Assembly: GCA_023420115.1 (NCBI GenBank)
Contig: JAEZWR010000017.1
Coordinates: 1-44,033, forward strand
Source: Bacillota bacterium
GTDB lineage: Bacteria; Bacillota; Clostridia; Saccharofermentanales; Fastidiosipilaceae
Length of the DNA stretch: 44,033 nucleotides
Reading direction: 5' to 3'
Both the position numbers and the translations under genes were made by a program. Below the pieces are notes generated by a model that was given only the letters and a program-made list of their open reading frames with translations, was not told the DNA's origin and made no database searches. Shown here piece after piece: positions 26,626 to 34,690 of the stretch (position 1 is its first letter; each line of letters begins with the position of its first letter).

Positions 26626-27615
26626 ATGATACTTAAATATGTTGTACTATTAGTTTTTGCAATATGTATATCTTTAATTACAGGTAAATTGCAGATAAAC
26701 TATCTTCGCAAAATTGCCTTGGGGCAACAGGTTAGAGATGATGGTCCTCAAAGACATTTAGCCAAGTCAGGAACACCTACATTTGGAGGACTGATTTTTT
26801 TAACCCCATTCTTTATTTATACTATTTATAGTTTAATAACTCGTGGATTTACCAAAGAGACAGTCTTGTCAATTTTTGTTTTGCTTATTAGTGCAATTGG
26901 ATTTGCTGATGATTATGTAAAAGTTAAGATTAATAAAGAGGGTCTAAGTGTCAGACAAAAGACAGTATCAATTTTATCAATAATTGTTATTTTCATTATA
27001 TATCTTAACAGAAGTGGTAATTTATCAGGCTTTTACGTACCTTTCTTCAGTAAGAGTTTTGTCTCAGTGTCTTCATTTGCTGCGATAGTTTTTGCTCTAT
27101 TTGCAATGTTCTATTTTTATTCTTGTATCAATGCAGTAAATATAACAGACGGAGAAGATGGTTTATGTACTTCGATAAGTGTGATTGCTTTGTTATTTAT
27201 TGGCACACTTGCTAGTTCCAGTTTGTTTTTGCATAAGGATAATGAATTGTTGGAACCTACGCTTGTTATGATTGGCGGTTTGCTTGCTTTCTTCTTTTAT
27301 AACAAGTATCCTGCCAAAATTTTTATGGGTGATTTTGGTTCTCTTGCTCTCGGTGCATATATTAGCGGGGCGCTTTTTATTATCGGTCAGCCGTGGCTTT
27401 TTTTGTTAATAGGTCTTATTTATTGGGTTGAAATTGCCTCTGTTTTTATCCAGGTGATGTATTTTAAGAAAACTGGCGGTAAAAGGATTTTTAGGATGTC
27501 TCCTATTCACCATCATTTTGAGTTAGGTGGCTGGTCAGAGAATAAAATATGCTTGGTCTTTTCATTAGTAACAGCTTTGGCTTCGGTTTTGGCTTTGCTC
27601 GCTAGTCTTAGATAG
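26626..27615 (+). CDS. mraY: Phospho-N-acetylmuramoyl-pentapeptide transferase MraY
   Basis: An integral membrane enzyme that transfers phospho-MurNAc-pentapeptide to undecaprenyl phosphate to make lipid I. The 329-residue product has about ten hydrophobic helices. Conserved blocks are VRDDGPQRHLAKSGTPTFGG, the catalytic-loop Asp pair in IGFADDYVKV and NAVNITDGEDGL with the metal-binding Asp. The MFMGDF-type loop reads IFMGDFGSLALGA, and the C-terminal HHHFE motif is in SPIHHHFELGGW. The start ATG is 8 bases from GAGGT. It sits directly between murF and ftsW, where murD usually intervenes. Confidence 0.96.
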   Translation: MILKYVVLLVFAICISLITGKLQINYLRKIALGQQVRDDGPQRHLAKSGTPTFGGLIFLTPFFIYTIYSLITRGFTKETVLSIFVLLISAIGFADDYVKVKINKEGLSVRQKTVSILSIIVIFIIYLNRSGNLSGFYVPFFSKSFVSVSSFAAIVFALFAMFYFYSCINAVNITDGEDGLCTSISVIALLFIGTLASSSLFLHKDNELLEPTLVMIGGLLAFFFYNKYPAKIFMGDFGSLALGAYISGALFIIGQPWLFLLIGLIYWVEIASVFIQVMYFKKTGGKRIFRMSPIHHHFELGGWSENKICLVFSLVTALASVLALLASLR

Positions 27616-27640
27616 TAACAATATTACGTAGGTGTTTATA

Positions 27641-29608
27641 ATGGAAGATAAATATAAGAATATGAATTCTCAAGAATTTTTAGATGGCTCTCTCCCTAGT
27701 GAGCTTAAGCCAAGACATATAAATAATGAAGATTCTCATTTGCTATCACGACATGAAAAGGAGAGCGTTCTAGCGGACAAAGGCGTTGAAGATGTTGATA
27801 GACCTTATGATGGAATAAGAGAAGAAGATTTATTTAATTACACGAGGAACGATGAATCAGCGAATAAAATTCAGGATACTAGAACTGATGATAGATATTT
27901 TGATGGCTCTGATTCTTATAGTGATTTAGGAGAAATGGCTGATATCTATGAGGCTGGTGTCAGAGATGGCCAAAGTGATAGTCAATATGATGAACTAGAA
28001 AAATACGGTCTTGACTTAAAAAGATATAAGACCAATTACAGCGCTCATAATGATGGCAGACGAGATAGTAGAACTTATTCTCAAGAGATTAATGGGAAAA
28101 GAATTTCGAAGAAACGTGGTAACTTATTTTCTAATAATCGCTCCTATAGCACAGCCGAGGTCTTGAGATCGCAGGCAAAATATAAGAATAAGGAAAAATT
28201 TAATCTTGATCTGAGTAAATCGGATTTGCGTTCGTTTAGATATAGCGATCTTTCTAAAAATATAAATAATTCTGATGAATTATTAAGTGATTTAAATTTG
28301 AGTGACAGCAGTCGTCTGAATATTCCTCTCATAATTGTTGTCGTATGTATGCTTTGCTTCGGCTTGGTTATGCTCTATAGTGCCTCTATGACAAGAGGAT
28401 TTCAAGAAAGTGGTAATACAGCGGATTTTGTCATTAGACAACTCGTTTTTTCTATTATTGGTATCGTGTCTATGTCTATTTTTTCATTATTCGATGTTCG
28501 CAAATTAGATAAAATGTTTGTCGCTATTGTATATTACTTTATAACGCTCATGCTTCTACTGCTTGTTCTTGTCCCTGGAATTGGTCGACTTGTCAACAAT
28601 CAGAGACGTTGGCTTCCCATTCCTGGTACGGGAATTACTTTCCAACCTAGCGAGATTTCTAAGGTTGGAGTTATATTTTGTTTAGCTGTTTATTTTGGTG
28701 AGATTAAACGTCGAAGGGATAGAGGATATTATATTTCTGCTCATCCTCATAAGCAAAAATGGCTTGATGCATTTTTGGATATAACTTTTCCATTTTTGAT
28801 AGTTTTATCCTGGTGTATTCCCATTTCTTTTCAGTCGCATATGTCGGCTGTTGGTATTATGCTTTTTATGACTTTTATTGTTTTGCTCCTTAATGGGCTT
28901 CCGATAAGGTCATGGATTTTTGGGGGCTTGCAATTATTAGCTGTGAGCTTGGTTATGGTGATAGTAATATATGCAGTCATGCCCTTTCTTCCATCTAATT
29001 TTAGTAATAGATGGAGTCACTTAGTGCAGAGAATAAATATATTTACAGAATCTGAAGAGGCTACAGAGGCTGACGTTTATCAGACGCAGCAGGCAGAGAT
29101 TGCTATTGGTTCAGGAGGCTTAACAGGACTAGGTTTGGGCCAAGGTAAGCAAAAATATAATTATCTTCCAGAAAATCACAATGACTATATTTTTTCCAGT
29201 ATAGTTGAGGAACTTGGTTTTGTTGGTGGTATCTCCGTAATTATTCTTTTCCTTATCCTTCTTGCAATTGGGCTAGGCATATCTTTAAGAACAAGAGATA
29301 GATATGGCCTTACTTTATCTGGAGGGATAACTATACTTCTTGTAACGCAAGCGATACTTAGTATCTCAGTTAATGTAGGAACGTTCCCACCAACAGGAAT
29401 ATCACTGCCATTTTTTAGTTACGGCGGTTCAGCCAATTTGATTTTCCTTTCAATTGTTGGAATTCTACTAAGTGTATCAAGATATAATCGAAGCACTGCT
29501 GAACGCTTGGCAAAGGATGAAATAAGTAGAAGAGAAAGTGCGAAAAGGCGGGAAGAGGCTGAGCGAGTAAAGTTTAATAGTAATGGCAGAGCGTATTCTA
29601 GAAGATAA
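27641..29608 (+). CDS. ftsW: FtsW-like SEDS glycosyltransferase with long cytoplasmic N-terminus
   Basis: A SEDS-family septal peptidoglycan polymerase partner of FtsI. From about residue 227 there are roughly ten membrane segments with family motifs: MLYSASM, the RRWLPIPGTGITFQPSEISK loop, GGLTGLGLGQGKQKYNYLPE and HNDYIFSSIVEELGF, ending with TGISLPFFSYGGS. The first 225 residues are unusual: hydrophilic, rich in Asp, Arg, Ser, Tyr and Asn, with no recognisable domain and probably disordered in the cytoplasm. ATG 27641 is chosen over an upstream GTG at 27632 because AGGTG lies 6 bases away. It could be RodA, but position beside murG and ftsQ favours FtsW. Confidence 0.93.
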   Translation: MEDKYKNMNSQEFLDGSLPSELKPRHINNEDSHLLSRHEKESVLADKGVEDVDRPYDGIREEDLFNYTRNDESANKIQDTRTDDRYFDGSDSYSDLGEMADIYEAGVRDGQSDSQYDELEKYGLDLKRYKTNYSAHNDGRRDSRTYSQEINGKRISKKRGNLFSNNRSYSTAEVLRSQAKYKNKEKFNLDLSKSDLRSFRYSDLSKNINNSDELLSDLNLSDSSRLNIPLIIVVVCMLCFGLVMLYSASMTRGFQESGNTADFVIRQLVFSIIGIVSMSIFSLFDVRKLDKMFVAIVYYFITLMLLLLVLVPGIGRLVNNQRRWLPIPGTGITFQPSEISKVGVIFCLAVYFGEIKRRRDRGYYISAHPHKQKWLDAFLDITFPFLIVLSWCIPISFQSHMSAVGIMLFMTFIVLLLNGLPIRSWIFGGLQLLAVSLVMVIVIYAVMPFLPSNFSNRWSHLVQRINIFTESEEATEADVYQTQQAEIAIGSGGLTGLGLGQGKQKYNYLPENHNDYIFSSIVEELGFVGGISVIILFLILLAIGLGISLRTRDRYGLTLSGGITILLVTQAILSISVNVGTFPPTGISLPFFSYGGSANLIFLSIVGILLSVSRYNRSTAERLAKDEISRRESAKRREEAERVKFNSNGRAYSRR

Positions 29609-29781
29609 TGTAAGAGAAATTTTTAACTGTGTTAGTAATCTTGACTGTTGTTAAATAAAGATTGCTTGGAGTTTTTATTTTAATAATTTTGATTAGTTTA
29701 AATAAAAGCAAAAAGTATAAAAAAATAGAATAATGAGACAAGGTCTTACAAAATTATTCAAAATGGGGAATATTAGAATAT

Positions 29782-30906
29782 ATGAGTAATATATCAGAGA
29801 AAAAGTGTATTATATTTGCAGCTGGAGGAACAGCTGGTCACATTAATCCAGCTATTTCCATAGCTAAGGAATTGAGGAAGAGACATCCTGACTACGATAT
29901 ACATTTCTGTGGAACTGGCGGTGGACTTGAGCAGAGTATGGTTAGCCGAGAGTTTTTTCCTTTTCATGAAATTCACGCTTCCCCATTTAGAAGAAAAATA
30001 AATAAAGAGTTAATTACTGCCGTAAAAGATCTTTATCGCGGAGAAAAAGAGTGTTTGCGTTTAATCAGAGACTTGGGGGCAGATCTTTGCATAGGAACAG
30101 GTGGTTATGTGTGTGCCCCACTGATGAGTGCAGCCAAGAAGCTTGGTGTTAAACGATTGATACATGAGCAAAATGTTTTTGCTGGAAGAAGTAATAGGGT
30201 GATGGGCAGAACTGCGGACTGTGTCTGTGTCAGCTTTCAAGAATCTTCCAAATATTTTAGACATGCTAAAAAAGTTGTAACAACAGGTAATCCTGTTTCA
30301 GATGATTTGCAAGAGCTAGATAAGTTCCAAAGTAGAGAAAAATTGGGAATTAGTTTAGACGAGGGAACAAAGTTGATTCTTGCCACTGGTGGTTCACTTG
30401 GAGCAAGAAAAATCAATCAAACGATATTTGATTTTGTTAAGAAGCATTATAATGGTAAGTATAAGGGTAAATATAGAATTATTCTTGCGGCAGGGAGAAG
30501 ATTATATGATGAGGCAAAGGAACAATATATAGATGCCTATAAGGATATGTTGCAAATTAAGCCTTATCTCTTTGATATGCCTGAATATATGAGCGCAGCT
30601 GATTTGATAATAACTAGGGCGGGTGCTATAACATGTGCTGAGATAGCAGCTATTGGTCGAGCATCAATAATGATACCCTATCCCTTTGCAACAGAAGATC
30701 ATCAGACATATAATGCCAGAGTCTTTGTTGACGGGGGAGCCGCTTTGATGTGCCAAGATGATAAATTTAATGCTGACTTTCTTGAAAGAAGCATAGCTGA
30801 TTTAGATGAAAATAAACTTGATGATATGGAGAAAAGAGCTAAGTCTTTGGCGAAGATTGAGGCTCTTGATGATATTCTCAAAGAGGTCTGTGAATTGTTG
30901 GGCTAG
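29782..30906 (+). CDS. murG: UDP-GlcNAc--lipid I N-acetylglucosaminyltransferase MurG
   Basis: MurG adds GlcNAc to lipid I on the inner face of the membrane, giving lipid II. The 374-residue GT28 protein shows the N-terminal glycine loop FAAGGTAGHINPAISIAKEL and GTGGYVCAPLMSAAK. LIHEQNVFAGRSNRVMGR follows, and the C-domain carries LATGGSLGARKIN and the nucleotide-sugar site TRAGAITCAEIAAIGRASI with PYPFATEDHQTYNA. The start ATG is about 15 bases after GGGG, which is long spacing. A 173-base gap after ftsW holds a weak AATCTT/AAGATT hairpin (29637-29663) but no clear promoter. Confidence 0.96.
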   Translation: MSNISEKKCIIFAAGGTAGHINPAISIAKELRKRHPDYDIHFCGTGGGLEQSMVSREFFPFHEIHASPFRRKINKELITAVKDLYRGEKECLRLIRDLGADLCIGTGGYVCAPLMSAAKKLGVKRLIHEQNVFAGRSNRVMGRTADCVCVSFQESSKYFRHAKKVVTTGNPVSDDLQELDKFQSREKLGISLDEGTKLILATGGSLGARKINQTIFDFVKKHYNGKYKGKYRIILAAGRRLYDEAKEQYIDAYKDMLQIKPYLFDMPEYMSAADLIITRAGAITCAEIAAIGRASIMIPYPFATEDHQTYNARVFVDGGAALMCQDDKFNADFLERSIADLDENKLDDMEKRAKSLAKIEALDDILKEVCELLG

Positions 30907-31094
30907 TGGCAATATTCGGTGGTAAAAGTTTTTAAAATGCTGATGTTTTATCACTCTGCGTCGGTTAAAATAGTTTATTAATTAAGTGGTAATTAACAGT
31001 GGTTAATTTGACTTTTATATGAGATAAGGTTAAGACTTATATTTGTTGATTTTTAGATTGAATATATATTTAGTTGTTAATAATTTAGTTGAAG

Positions 31095-33065
31095 ATGAGT
31101 GAAATAGATAAGAAGGTAAAATTAAATACTACCACTGATGGCGTGAAAGATGAGAGTTTAATCTCTGAGAACGCTGATAACGTTGATAACGCTGATAACG
31201 CTGAGAACGTTATGAAGGCTGAGATGAGTGCTGTGGTTTCTGAAGAGGAGACCATATCAGATGTTGCGAGCAGAAAAAATGATAACTCTGCACAGAGTAT
31301 AGCTGAAGAGAATAGTTCTTCTGATATGGCAGAAAAAGTACAAGAAGGGTTAAATGAAGAAGATAAGTTAGAAGATATTGCTAGTCTGGAGAGTTCTTTG
31401 TTAGACAAAAGAAATAGGGCTAATTCTTCGGATTTACTTTCTAATCTAATGGAAAAAGTTCGCGGGAGTGCTTTTTTCAAAAAGCTGTCTTCGAATAACT
31501 ATGTTAAGAAGAGTGCCGCTAAGAGAAAGTCTGCTAAGAGATCTGCGTTGGAATTTAAGAAAGGGCAGTCTAATAGATTTTTTGGAGAGAGTGGCTTGCT
31601 CGCTGTAGACAAGAAACCCTTAGTTAATCCGCATAAAATTAACGATGATAGCAGGTCTATATCTGAGGCTGTAAGAGAGCTAGAGAAGCAGCACAAAGTG
31701 CGAGTTGAGCAAGAGAGAAAAAAGGCTCTCGAGGAAAAAAAGGCGAGTTCTGGACTTAGGATTAATCCGGCACTTAAGAATAGAAGTAGAGATAGTAGGC
31801 TCAGGAGAGAGGACAAGATAAATCGCCAGATGCGCAGGTTTATGAAGTCTGTCAAACATAGCGATGGGCGTAATATACTATCTAAGATAAATGAAGCAAG
31901 TTCTCATATGAGTGCGCCTATGCACAGAAGTCGCAAAATAATTATGCTTAGTTGCTTGCTTGCTTTTTCTATCATCATATCTTTGGCTGCCTTGATGCCA
32001 CAATTTTATGTGAATGAAGTTTTAATTAATGGTTGTATTTATTTAAATGAAGAAGATATTAGGAGAGTGGCTGATGTAAATCCCGGAACGCACTTTATTC
32101 AATTGGTTAATGGTGGACTAGAGGAAGTTTTGCAAGCACGGAATAGTGCTGTTGAATCTAAACTTAAGGATAAGTTCCCATATATAAGTTCAGTTGAAGC
32201 TCATATTGAGTTTCCATCTGTGTTTGCGATTGATATTAAAGAGAGTAGGGAATTGGCATACCTTGCTATCCCAGGTGGATATGCGATGTTAGATTCAGAT
32301 GGTAGAGTTCTTCAGATCAATACAGATGAGCCACCTGAGGGGATTCCTTTGATAAAAGGACTTGAGTTTAGTAGTTTAAATATTGGTGAGAAAATTAACT
32401 TGGATAATAATCGCTCGCTTTCCAATGCTCTTATGCTTATTGATGCACTGCTCAGAGCTGATCAGGATAAGAACGATGGTAAGTCAATAATGGCGATGTT
32501 GGATAGTGTCACATTAATGGATAATCAGAATATTTATCTGAATTTTACTGCCTTGCATAGAGATAGATTTTTCAGAGTGCTTTTGTCACCTAAAAATGAT
32601 TATGTAAATGAAGTTTACTGGTTAAGAAATGCTATCCGTATTGGTGCTTTTTCTGGTTTGAATGACGGGTATTTGGATTTGACTGGCAAAAATCGAGTTT
32701 ATGTTAGATTGAAAAATGACTATCAAGGTCTTATGAAAGGCAGTGATGAGATTTTTTCTCGCAATGACGGAGAGAATGGTCTTCTCGGACCTATAAATTC
32801 GTCTGAGAGGGATAATAATTTAAGTGAAAATGATAATCTTAACCCTGGCTCTAGTGCAAATGAGGGCTCAGATATTGACAGTGCTATACCAAATCTTGAT
32901 GAAAAACAAAGTCCTACTTCGACTATAGATCCATTTGGTAATTTAGTTGAAAATGATGGGGGCAATGAAGAAGAGCCGAAGTCTACGTTTGAGCTTCCAA
33001 ATATTGACAATGTCACAGTTCCAAGTTCAAGAACTGAAGATGATCTATTTAAGAATCTTAATTAG
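31095..33065 (+). CDS. ftsQ: FtsQ/DivIB cell-division protein with long cytoplasmic domain
   Basis: A bitopic divisome protein that links FtsL/DivIC to the FtsW-FtsI synthase. Residues 1 to about 278 are cytoplasmic, highly charged and low-complexity. One membrane helix follows (IIMLSCLLAFSIIISLAALM), then a POTRA domain beginning FYVNEVLINGCIYLNEEDIR and a beta domain to about residue 560. An acidic tail of about 100 residues ends the protein. DivIB is usually 260-300 residues, so both extensions are unusual. Near the N-terminus five tandem 9-base units (31167-31211) encode an ENADNVDNADNAENV repeat. ATG 31095 is preferred to TTG 31089; no strong SD is visible at either. Confidence 0.88.
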   Translation: MSEIDKKVKLNTTTDGVKDESLISENADNVDNADNAENVMKAEMSAVVSEEETISDVASRKNDNSAQSIAEENSSSDMAEKVQEGLNEEDKLEDIASLESSLLDKRNRANSSDLLSNLMEKVRGSAFFKKLSSNNYVKKSAAKRKSAKRSALEFKKGQSNRFFGESGLLAVDKKPLVNPHKINDDSRSISEAVRELEKQHKVRVEQERKKALEEKKASSGLRINPALKNRSRDSRLRREDKINRQMRRFMKSVKHSDGRNILSKINEASSHMSAPMHRSRKIIMLSCLLAFSIIISLAALMPQFYVNEVLINGCIYLNEEDIRRVADVNPGTHFIQLVNGGLEEVLQARNSAVESKLKDKFPYISSVEAHIEFPSVFAIDIKESRELAYLAIPGGYAMLDSDGRVLQINTDEPPEGIPLIKGLEFSSLNIGEKINLDNNRSLSNALMLIDALLRADQDKNDGKSIMAMLDSVTLMDNQNIYLNFTALHRDRFFRVLLSPKNDYVNEVYWLRNAIRIGAFSGLNDGYLDLTGKNRVYVRLKNDYQGLMKGSDEIFSRNDGENGLLGPINSSERDNNLSENDNLNPGSSANEGSDIDSAIPNLDEKQSPTSTIDPFGNLVENDGGNEEEPKSTFELPNIDNVTVPSSRTEDDLFKNLN

Positions 33066-33074
33066 GAGGGTACG

Positions 33075-34196
33075 ATGCTAGGTTTGTTGGCTTTGATAAT
33101 TGGCTTGCTGATTGGGCTATTTTGGAATACAAGTATACCTCCTGCTTATTGGACTTATATTGCTCTATTAATTTTGGTGATAATTGATAGCTTAATGTAT
33201 GCACTCGCAATGTACACTAGAAAAATATATGATCAGAGAATGGTCTATCTTTCTTTAGTTGCTAATTTTTTACTAGCTGCATGTATAACTGCTCTTGGCG
33301 ATCAAATAGGTCTGCAACTTTATTTGTGTCCATTCTTTGCTTTTGGGGTAAGAATTTTTCAAAACTTTGGTAGAGTTCTTGCCGCTCTTTTGGAAAATGT
33401 TGATGAGTACAATAAGAAAAGGAAATATAGTAAGTATCAGAAGCGAAGAGATATTGATTTAGAAGTAGATTCTAAAGGAAAGTCTGGGGAGCCTAGGGGG
33501 CTTTTTGGTAGGAAGAAGTCTAGTTCTATCCATAAGGAAGATGATAATAGTGATAAATTTCCAACTATGGAAGCTAAGAGTGACGGATATATTAATCGAA
33601 ATAGTAGATCCCATGCTTCGGGTGCTGATACTTCAAAAGTTAAGTTAGGTTCATCTTCTATGAGAGAAAACACTACACAGAAGTTTGAAACCGGTAATCA
33701 GCTGAAGAGTAGCTCTGCTATTAGCGGTAAACTTGAGAAAGAGGCGCTCAGACGACTTGAGATTGAGAGGCGCCGAACGAGTTTGGAAAAGAATAAGATT
33801 AATAGAAGACCTGCGGAACATAACAATATTAAGCCACAAAATATAGGACGTAATATTGGAGATAATCCCGCTAATAGGCGGATGGCTGTTGGTGGTGAGT
33901 CTCAAGAAGCAATGTATAGACAGAAGGCTTCAGTCCCAAAGTCAAATGTTAGTAGTTCAAGTATGCCTAAGAATAAAGAGAATGTTTATGTTGGTAAACG
34001 CTCTAGTCATGGCGTGGTGAGAAATGAATTTCTAAAATCAAGTGAAGATATTGCAAAAATAGAAAGAACGCCGAAAACTGATGATAATGATTCTAAGCAG
34101 GGTGCATCAAAGAAGTTTGATACTTTTTTGAAGAAAAATAGCACATTTAGGTTTGAAGCAATTCCAGATAATTATAAATTGGAAGATGATGAGTAA
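33075..34196 (+). CDS. sbp: Sbp/DUF1290 small basic membrane protein with long hydrophilic C-tail
   Basis: The first 115 residues match the DUF1290 (Sbp) family seen beside ftsQ and ftsZ in Firmicutes: LLALIIGLLIGLF, then SIPPAYWTYIALLILVIIDS and a third and fourth hydrophobic stretch ending in FFAFGVRIFQNFGRVLAAL. Its role in division is not well defined. Family members stop here at about 110-120 residues. This one continues for another 258 residues of charged, Ser/Lys/Arg/Asn-rich and probably disordered sequence with no known domain. The start ATG 33075 is served by AGGAGGG, which overlaps the ftsQ stop, so the two are tightly coupled. A good terminator follows about 60 bases after the stop. 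Confidence 0.85.
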   Translation: MLGLLALIIGLLIGLFWNTSIPPAYWTYIALLILVIIDSLMYALAMYTRKIYDQRMVYLSLVANFLLAACITALGDQIGLQLYLCPFFAFGVRIFQNFGRVLAALLENVDEYNKKRKYSKYQKRRDIDLEVDSKGKSGEPRGLFGRKKSSSIHKEDDNSDKFPTMEAKSDGYINRNSRSHASGADTSKVKLGSSSMRENTTQKFETGNQLKSSSAISGKLEKEALRRLEIERRRTSLEKNKINRRPAEHNNIKPQNIGRNIGDNPANRRMAVGGESQEAMYRQKASVPKSNVSSSSMPKNKENVYVGKRSSHGVVRNEFLKSSEDIAKIERTPKTDDNDSKQGASKKFDTFLKKNSTFRFEAIPDNYKLEDDE

Positions 34197-34256
34197 AAGA
34201 ATTTAAATTAAGAAATATTATTATTTATTATCTTAAGTCATATAGTATAAGTATTG

Positions 34257-34301
34257 AGCAGAAGCACGATTTTGATTTGGTGTTTCTGCTTATTTATTTT
34301 T
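34257..34301 (+). terminator. Intrinsic terminator behind sbp
   Basis: AGCAGAAGCAC (34257-34267) pairs over 11 positions (one G-U) with GTGTTTCTGCT (34280-34290), with a 12-base loop and the T-rich tail TATTTATTTTT. It ends the rsmH-sbp unit and isolates ftsZ. Confidence 0.85.
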
Positions 34302-34588
34302 GATTAAGCAGAGAGACTTTTGGAAAGTAAAAAGCGTTGACCACGTTTAAATATAATTACAATTGAGAAAAAGAGCTACTGTGAAGTTTGAATAAAATGT
34401 AATTGTTGCGATGATTATATGAATGTTACTTAAATATATTAAAAATATTTCATTTTTATTAATTTTAGATGTCTTTTTGCCATTGAGAATTACTAAGTGC
34501 TTGCTACTAGAATTTAAGAACGAGCAGAATGAATTTACTTTAAATAAGAGATTTATAATAATTTTCTTAAATTTTTTATGTATATAGC

Positions 34589-34617
34589 TTGTTAGTTTTA
34601 TATTACTTATGTAGAAT
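34589..34617 (+). promoter_or_regulatory. Candidate sigma-A promoter of ftsZ
   Basis: TTGTTA (34589-34594) and TAGAAT (34612-34617) are separated by 17 bases. The predicted leader is about 65 bases. Because a terminator ends the upstream unit, ftsZ needs its own promoter and this is the best candidate. Confidence 0.5.
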
Positions 34618-34690
34618 TAATAAGAATAAAAAATTAGGCTAGTATTACAATAATGTTACAAGGGACCTAGCTCTTGAAAGGGGAATTAAC

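Larger units (their letters stand above)
34197..34690 (+). promoter_or_regulatory. 494-base gap between sbp and ftsZ
   Basis: No gene is visible. The left part has a strong terminator (34257-34301). The middle is AT-rich with no clear structure. The right part has a candidate ftsZ promoter (34589-34617) and a small hairpin CAAGGG/CTCTTG (34658-34675, one G-U pair) that ends one base before the GAAAGGGG ribosome binding site. Confidence 0.5.

Noticed and set aside
31085..31855. Two antisense open frames over the FtsQ N-terminal domain
   Set aside because: Their Ser/Leu-rich products arise from the reverse strand of a low-complexity charged region and resemble no protein family.
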